Of a DNA stretch of 18,202 nucleotides, positions 14,187 to 18,202 are shown piece by piece. Each line of letters opens with the position of its first letter. Positions within the stretch are counted from its first letter, which is position 1. A program made the position numbers and the translations under genes. The notes under the pieces are model-generated. The model saw only the letters and a program-made list of their open reading frames with translations, had not been told where the DNA came from and did no database searches. The DNA is from Panacagrimonas sp. (lineage in GTDB: Bacteria; Pseudomonadota; Gammaproteobacteria; Nevskiales; Nevskiaceae), in NCBI GenBank assembly GCA_021773655.1, contig JAJFJX010000168.1, forward strand, positions 1-18,202, read 5' to 3'.

Positions 14187-14992
14187 GCTTCATCCTCGAC
14201 GCCCTGCGCAAGGCCGAGCACGACCGTCAGCTCGGCTCGCCGCCGTCGATGGCACGGCTGACGCAGGCGCCGGCCACGATCCGGCCGGCCACGGCCAGTC
14301 TCAGGCCCTGGCTGCTGCTGGGGCTGGTGTTGGCGATGGCGGTGATCCTGGTGCTGGCATTGCGCCTTCCCGTGCCGGTGTCGCTGCCGCCAGGCGCGAC
14401 CACCGCGGCCCCCGCTGCGAGCACCGCGCCCCCCGCGGCGCCGGTCGATGCGCCCCCCCCGCCCCCCGCGGCGCCGGCCGAGACCTCGCAGGGCGTGCTG
14501 CCGGGCGCAGCGAAGGTGCCGGCACTCGACGACGACCTGCAGCTGGATTCGCTGGACGATCTGGTCGAACCCGACATGGCTGACGCGACGACGGAGGCGG
14601 CCCCGGCCCCGGCCCCGGCCGCGCCCCGGCCGCGCGCCGACCCGGAACCGGCCGGCGGCGATGAACCGGACGAGATCCCGAACACGGCGCCATCACGGGC
14701 AGGCAGCGGCACCCAAGCCGGGCGGCTGCCGGATCCGCTGACGGTGCTCAAGGACGACGGGCCGCAACTGTTGCGTGACATGCCGGTGGAGTTTCGCAGC
14801 AGCTTTCCCGCCGTGCAGGTCGATGTACACGTGCACGATCCCGACCCGCAGCGGCGCTGGATCCTGGTCCAGGGCCGGCGCTACGCGCAGGGCGATACCC
14901 TGGCGCAGGGTCCCCGGGTGGAGGAGATCACGGCCAAGGGGACGGTGCTGCGCTGGCTGGACCAGTCGATCCTGGTGCCGCTCGACCGGTAG
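14183..14992 (+). CDS. gspB: General secretion pathway protein GspB
   Basis: A 269-residue partner of GspA in type II secretion. The N-terminus MSFILDALRKAEHDRQLG is the typical GspB opening, followed by one membrane segment (about 43-61), a long Pro/Ala/Asp-rich spacer (about 65-190) and a C-terminal GspB domain (MPVEFRSSFPAVQVDVHVHD, WILVQGRRYAQGDTL, VLRWLDQSILVPL). The spacer would cross the peptidoglycan layer. ATG 14183 is fixed by the conserved N-terminus. The gene ends 10 bases from the convergent mtnP with no terminator in between. The main secretion genes are not in this window, so use with a T2SS is inferred from the family. Confidence 0.92.
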   Translation: MSFILDALRKAEHDRQLGSPPSMARLTQAPATIRPATASLRPWLLLGLVLAMAVILVLALRLPVPVSLPPGATTAAPAASTAPPAAPVDAPPPPPAAPAETSQGVLPGAAKVPALDDDLQLDSLDDLVEPDMADATTEAAPAPAPAAPRPRADPEPAGGDEPDEIPNTAPSRAGSGTQAGRLPDPLTVLKDDGPQLLRDMPVEFRSSFPAVQVDVHVHDPDPQRRWILVQGRRYAQGDTLAQGPRVEEITAKGTVLRWLDQSILVPLDR

Positions 14993-15002
14993 CGCGTCTG
15001 CC

Positions 15003-15794
15003 TCAGTCGTGCGGCGCGGCGAGCAGGCGCAACAGCGTGGCGCGCACCTTCGTCATGCCGGCCTCGATGCTGGCGCTGATCTCGTCATGGATCCCGGTGC
15101 TGCCGATCCCGGCCCCCCAGTTTACCGACACCGCGATGCAGGCGTAGGCCAGGCCCAGCTCGGCGGCCAGCGCCGCTTCCGGCATGCCGGTCATGCCGAC
15201 CATGTCGCAACCGTCACGCCGCAGGCGGGCGATCTCGGCCGGGGTTTCCAGCCGCGGACCCTGGGTGACTGCCATCACGCCTTCGCCGGCCAGGTCCACG
15301 CCGGAACCCCGGGTTGCCCCGAGCAGGCGACCGCGCAGATCCGGCGTGTAGGGATGGGTGAGCTCGACGTGCTGCAGCCCGGCGTGGGCGCTGCCGTCGG
15401 AAAAGCTGTGCGCGCGCCCCCAGGTGTAGTCGATCAGGTCGATCGGCAAGGCGATCCGCCCCGGCTCGAACCACGGCGCGATGGCGCCCACCGCGGAGAT
15501 GGCCACCACCTCGCGCACGCCGGCTGCGTGCAGCGCCCACAGGTTGGCGCGGTAGTTGATGCAATGCGGTGCAATCCGGTGGCCCGGGCCGTGGCGCGCC
15601 AGGAACAGCGCCGGGTGGCCGTCGACGCGGCCGTAGATCAAGGGCGCCGACGGCGCACCGTAGGGCGTGTCGGCCTGCACCGTGGACTCGATCTGCAGTC
15701 CCGGCCACTGGTCCATGCCCGTGCCGCCGATGACGGCCGTGCGGGTTTTGTCGTCAGGCCTCAGGCCCGAGGCTTGAGGTTTCAGGTTGCTCAT
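15003..15794 (-). CDS. mtnP: S-methyl-5'-thioinosine phosphorylase (MTAP/PNP family)
   Basis: A 263-residue nucleoside phosphorylase of the type P. aeruginosa PA3004 represents, cleaving methylthioinosine to hypoxanthine and methylthioribose-1-phosphate. Phosphate- and base-site motifs are present: AVIGGTG at 20-26, RHGPGHRIAPHCINYRANLWAL from 67, DMVGMTGMPEAALAAEL at 197-213 and NWGAG at 225-229. The Asn there is purine-phosphorylase-like rather than MTAP-like, which favours a 6-oxopurine substrate (inference). The only start near the conserved core is ATG 15794; residues 2-15 are encoded by a heptamer repeat. No ribosome binding site is visible. hpt upstream would salvage the hypoxanthine produced. 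Confidence 0.88.
   Translation of the reverse strand: MSNLKPQASGLRPDDKTRTAVIGGTGMDQWPGLQIESTVQADTPYGAPSAPLIYGRVDGHPALFLARHGPGHRIAPHCINYRANLWALHAAGVREVVAISAVGAIAPWFEPGRIALPIDLIDYTWGRAHSFSDGSAHAGLQHVELTHPYTPDLRGRLLGATRGSGVDLAGEGVMAVTQGPRLETPAEIARLRRDGCDMVGMTGMPEAALAAELGLAYACIAVSVNWGAGIGSTGIHDEISASIEAGMTKVRATLLRLLAAPHD
15753..15787 (-). repeat. Five tandem degenerate heptamers at the mtnP 5' end
   Basis: On the plus strand the units are GTCAGGC, CTCAGGC, CCGAGGC, TTGAGGT and TTCAGGT (35 bases, consensus roughly NTSAGGY), head to tail. On the minus strand they read as GCCTGAG-like units and encode most of the 15 or so residues before the conserved AVIGGTG strand of mtnP. Low-copy heptamer arrays of this kind usually lie between genes, so part of this tract may be untranslated if a non-canonical start is used. 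Confidence 0.75.
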
Positions 15795-15813
15795 GTCGTA
15801 CAGGTCTGTTCCG

Positions 15814-15827
15814 GTTCACCGTTCACC
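15814..15827. repeat. Two tandem copies of GTTCACC
   Basis: An exact heptamer duplication in the 112-base gap between hpt and mtnP, 26 bases from the other heptamer tract. Together with flanking CGAAC it can form a 5-bp hairpin (CGTTC-ACC-GAACG). It is short enough to be chance, but it shares the 7-base period of its neighbour. Confidence 0.4.
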
Positions 15828-15906
15828 GAACGAAGCCGCGGGCACCCAGGCACGCCGCGGACCGTCCCGAAATCCATCATCGTTCGTCCCGCGCCGTGGT
15901 CCGGGT

Positions 15907-16458
15907 CTAGCGCCTGACGCCATGTATCGCCGGCAGTTGCCGCCAGTATTCCTTGTAGTCCATGCCACAGCCGAACACGTAGCAGTCCTCGACCTGCAGA
16001 CCGACGTATTCGGCGTGCGCCTGCGCGGCGCGTCGGTCGTGGAGCTTTTCGGCCAGCACCGCCACGCGCAGACGCGCCGGCTGGAATTCCTCCAGCGCGC
16101 GACGCACCGCCACCAGGGTATGGCCCTCGTCGAGAATGTCGTCGATCACCAGCACGTCGCGCCCGGCCAGCGCCTCACCCGGCGGCTGGCGCTTCCACAC
16201 CAGGCCTCCGCCCTGGGTGGCGCCGCGGTAGCGGGTGGCGTGCAGGTAGTCCTGGGTGAAGGCAAAGTCCAGTCGCCGGGTCAGCTCGGCGGTGGGATAA
16301 AGCCCGCCGTTCATCATGCACAGCAGCAGCGGATCGCGGCCGGCATAGTCGTGGGAGATGGCCGCGGCCAGACGGTCGAATGCGGCCGCCACGGCTTCGG
16401 GCGGGTGCAGGCAGTCGGCTTCGGCGCGTATGCGCAGGGCTTCTTCGAGCGTGTTCAT
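15907..16458 (-). CDS. hpt: Hypoxanthine-guanine phosphoribosyltransferase
   Basis: A 183-residue purine salvage enzyme that joins hypoxanthine or guanine to PRPP. The PRPP-binding loop VLVIDDILDEGHT is at residues 102-114, and the N-terminal PPi loop region LLLCMMNGGLYPTAEL at 45-59. The C-terminal stretch (VEDCYVFGCGMDYKEYWRQLPAIH) matches the base-binding region of this family. ATG 16458 overlaps the nagZ stop as ATGA; a longer open frame upstream lies inside nagZ and is not protein-like. Next to mtnP it would convert the hypoxanthine released from methylthioinosine to IMP. Confidence 0.93.
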   Translation of the reverse strand: MNTLEEALRIRAEADCLHPPEAVAAAFDRLAAAISHDYAGRDPLLLCMMNGGLYPTAELTRRLDFAFTQDYLHATRYRGATQGGGLVWKRQPPGEALAGRDVLVIDDILDEGHTLVAVRRALEEFQPARLRVAVLAEKLHDRRAAQAHAEYVGLQVEDCYVFGCGMDYKEYWRQLPAIHGVRR

Positions 16459-17438
16459 CGGGGTCCGGGCGTGCGATAGAGCGTGGCCAGGCGCCGGCTG
16501 GCGGTGGCGCTGGGCTTGTGGTCGCGCAGCGCATCGAGCAGCTGCAGCGCGGCGGGACGGTCGTTGCACACCGGCAGCATGTCGCAGCCGGCGGCCAGGG
16601 CCAGGCGTGCGCGTGTGGCCAGGTCGCCGACCACTGCGGCGCCGTGCATGGACAGGTCATCGCAGAACAGTGCGTGGCGAAAGCCCAGCCGGCGGCGCAG
16701 CGTGCCGGCGATCCACGTGCGCGACAGCGAGGCCGGCGTGTGATCGACATCGGGATAGCGCACATGCGCCATCATCAGCGATTCGATCCCGTCTTCGATC
16801 AGTGGCAGGAACGGGGCCAGCTCGGTGCGTTCGATCTCTGCCCGCGCGCGACGATCGACCGGTAGCTCGACGTGGGAGTCGGCCATCACCGCGCCGTGGC
16901 CTGGGAAGTGCTTGCCTGTGGCCGCCATGCCGGCGCGGTTGAGCCCGGCGCGAAACGCGCGTGCCAGATCGACGATGACGTCGACACGGGTGGCGAAGGC
17001 ACGATCACCGATGACGCCGGAGACGCCGATGTCGCGGTCCAGGACCGGGGCGAAGCACAGGTCGATGCCATGGGCGCCCAGCTCGCTGCCGATGCTGTAG
17101 CCGTGGGCCTCGGCCTCGCTGCGCGCGGCCGCGGCGTTCTCCTCGTATCGGTGCCCCAGCGTGCGCATCGCCGGGATGCGCGAAAAGCCGACGCGAAAGC
17201 GCTGGATGCGGCCGCCTTCGTGGTCCACCGCCAGCAACAGGCGCGGTCGGTGCTTGATGGCCAGGATGTCGGCGCACAGTGCGCGCAACTGGACCGGATC
17301 ACGGTAGTTGCGGGTGAACAGGATCACGCCGCCGACCAGCGGATGCGCAAGCACCTCGCGGTCCTCGGCGTCGAGTTCCTGCCCGCCGACGTCGAGCATC
17401 AGCGGTCCGATCAGGGCGCTGCGAGTGCTGGTGGCCAT
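16455..17438 (-). CDS. nagZ: Beta-N-acetylhexosaminidase NagZ
   Basis: A 327-residue cytoplasmic glycoside hydrolase family 3 enzyme that removes GlcNAc from 1,6-anhydro-muropeptides during cell-wall recycling. Family motifs are clear: GGVILFTRNY at 36-45, AVDHEGGRIQRF at 70-81, FAPVLD at 129-134, KHFPGHG at 176-182 (the His of the flexible catalytic loop) and FCDDLSM at 258-264 with the nucleophile Asp260 (first D of DDLSM by family analogy). ATG 17438 has GGGAG about 5 bases upstream on its strand. Length is slightly below E. coli NagZ (341). It heads a tight nagZ-hpt pair. There is no signal peptide, as expected. Confidence 0.97.
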   Translation of the reverse strand: MATSTRSALIGPLMLDVGGQELDAEDREVLAHPLVGGVILFTRNYRDPVQLRALCADILAIKHRPRLLLAVDHEGGRIQRFRVGFSRIPAMRTLGHRYEENAAAARSEAEAHGYSIGSELGAHGIDLCFAPVLDRDIGVSGVIGDRAFATRVDVIVDLARAFRAGLNRAGMAATGKHFPGHGAVMADSHVELPVDRRARAEIERTELAPFLPLIEDGIESLMMAHVRYPDVDHTPASLSRTWIAGTLRRRLGFRHALFCDDLSMHGAAVVGDLATRARLALAAGCDMLPVCNDRPAALQLLDALRDHKPSATASRRLATLYRTPGPR

Positions 17439-17542
17439 GAAGCTCCCGGTCGGGTCAATTGCAGGTGGATGGGTGGGTGTGGATGCGTGCGCGCGCAGCG
17501 GGCCATCGCGCAGGCGCCTCAGCTTGGGGCACCCAGGGTCGA

Positions 17543-18019
17543 TCAGTCATGCAGGTGGACCTCGGTGCCGGGCGACACCTGTTCGAACAGGCGGCCGATG
17601 TCGGCGTTGCCCAGTCGCACACACCCCTTGGAGCCGGCGACTCCGAGGCGCGTCGTCGGCGGCGTGCCGTGCAGATAGATGTAGCGCCGGAAGGTGTCGA
17701 CACACCCCAGCCGGTTGCGTCCGCGCTCGGTGCCGGACAGCCACAGGATGCGGGTGAGGATCCAGTCGCGCCCGGGATTCCGGCGATGCAGTTCCGGTGT
17801 CCACACCTCGCCGGTGGGACGACGTCCGCGGAACACCGCGCCTTCGGGCTGTCCGCGGCCGATACAGGCCCGGATGATGTGGTGTCCGCGCGGCGTGGCG
17901 CCCGAGCCGTTGATCTCGCCGGCCCCGTTGGCGCCGGTGGACACTGCCATCTCGCCCAGGCTGCGACCCTGGTCCCAGATCATCAGGCGCTGGCGTCGCA
18001 GGTCGATCTCAAGATGCAT
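17543..18019 (-). CDS. L,D-transpeptidase (YkuD) family protein without signal peptide
   Basis: A 158-residue YkuD-domain protein. The active site is present: His117 in YIYLHGTP and the SKGCVRL motif with Cys133 and Arg135; the common SHGC reads SKGC. The domain fills the whole protein, and the N-terminus MHLEIDLRRQRLMIWDQG is the first strand of the fold, so there is no room for a signal peptide or anchor. Periplasmic L,D-transpeptidases carry export signals, which makes a cytoplasmic role in muropeptide trimming or recycling plausible beside nagZ (inference). ATG 18019 overlaps the end of the upstream CYTH gene by 11 bases, so the two are coupled. Confidence 0.88.
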   Translation of the reverse strand: MHLEIDLRRQRLMIWDQGRSLGEMAVSTGANGAGEINGSGATPRGHHIIRACIGRGQPEGAVFRGRRPTGEVWTPELHRRNPGRDWILTRILWLSGTERGRNRLGCVDTFRRYIYLHGTPPTTRLGVAGSKGCVRLGNADIGRLFEQVSPGTEVHLHD

Positions 18020-18202
18020 GCCAGTTCCGGTAGGGATTCAGGGCGAGACTGTGGTTGTAGTAGCGCTGCTGGTCGGTGACTTCCGGGCCCAGCCAGTGCG
18101 GGCGGGTGAAGACCTGGTCGGCGTGATCGAGTTCGATCTCGGCGACGATCAGGCCGGCATTGTCGCCGTGGAATTCGTCGATCTCCCAGGTCAGGCCCTG
18201 GC
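18009..18202 (-). CDS. CYTH-domain protein (triphosphate tunnel metalloenzyme), C-terminal part
   Basis: The last 63 codons of a gene whose start lies beyond the window. The translation contains LTWEIDEFHGDNAGLIVAE, then EIELDHADQVFTRPHWLG and EVTDQQRYYNHSLALNPY. This closely resembles the C-terminus of small bacterial CYTH proteins such as the Clostridium thermocellum and Nitrosomonas europaea inorganic tripolyphosphatases: alternating Glu residues of the tunnel (WEID, EIEL), WLGPEVT and RYYN. The likely activity is hydrolysis of tripolyphosphate or a related triphosphate. It ends in TGA at 18009-18011, overlapping the YkuD gene start, so it is the upstream cistron of the recycling block. 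Confidence 0.88.
   Translation of the reverse strand, partial: QGLTWEIDEFHGDNAGLIVAEIELDHADQVFTRPHWLGPEVTDQQRYYNHSLALNPYRNWHAS

Noticed and set aside
14775..15917. A 380-codon plus-strand frame running through the mtnP region
   Set aside because: It starts in another frame of gspB and continues antisense to mtnP; no domain, biased composition.
1..18202. Phage, insertion sequence, integron, toxin-antitoxin or CRISPR content
   Set aside because: No transposase, integrase, terminal inverted repeats or spaced direct repeats were seen; nearly all the sequence is housekeeping or secretion genes.

Overview
The window is GC-rich, gene-dense gammaproteobacterial chromosome. The order nadB (divergent), rpoE/algU, rseA/mucA, rseB/mucB, mucD, lepA, lepB, DUF4845, rnc, era, recO matches the long-known Pseudomonas aeruginosa arrangement around algU-mucABCD. 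The second group, CYTH protein, L,D-transpeptidase, nagZ, hpt, mtnP, resembles arrangements I recall from Xanthomonadales-type genomes. I suspect the Xanthomonadales/Lysobacterales side of the Gammaproteobacteria; this is inference from gene order and protein resemblance only.

Layout. 1-90: the 3' end of a tRNA and a strong intrinsic terminator. 193-1788 (minus): nadB, NAD synthesis. 1883-6127 (plus): the envelope-stress sigma factor, its anti-sigma factor, the RseB regulator, a MucD-type protease with a lipoprotein signal, and a small glutaredoxin-like protein; mucC/rseC is missing. 6222-11579 (plus): lepA, lepB, a DUF4845 membrane protein, rnc, era and recO, tightly packed. The rnc frame is interrupted by an in-frame TAG at codon 37, and two active-site glutamates are altered. 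11566-11808 (minus): a small two-helix membrane protein. 11809-12348: about 540 bases without a convincing gene, holding short inverted repeats and a candidate promoter. 12349-14992 (plus): gspA and gspB, accessory proteins for assembly of a type II secretion outer-membrane channel, joined by a tiling 18-codon frame. 15003-18202 (minus): a CYTH triphosphatase-like protein (cut by the window end), a YkuD protein without signal peptide, nagZ, hpt and mtnP, a recycling block for cell-wall and purine/methylthio compounds.

How it fits together: the first half couples sensing of envelope protein damage (RseA/RseB/sigma-E, MucD) with translation and export functions (LepA, LepB). The second half is cell-wall linked (GspA with a peptidoglycan-binding domain, a YkuD enzyme, NagZ). 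I see no phage, IS element, CRISPR array or obvious novel multi-gene system. The strongest anomaly is the broken rnc. Secondary points are a five-unit heptamer repeat that forms the N-terminus of mtnP, the lipobox on MucD, a sigma-E-like promoter inside the rpoE-rseA gap, and the signal-less YkuD next to nagZ.
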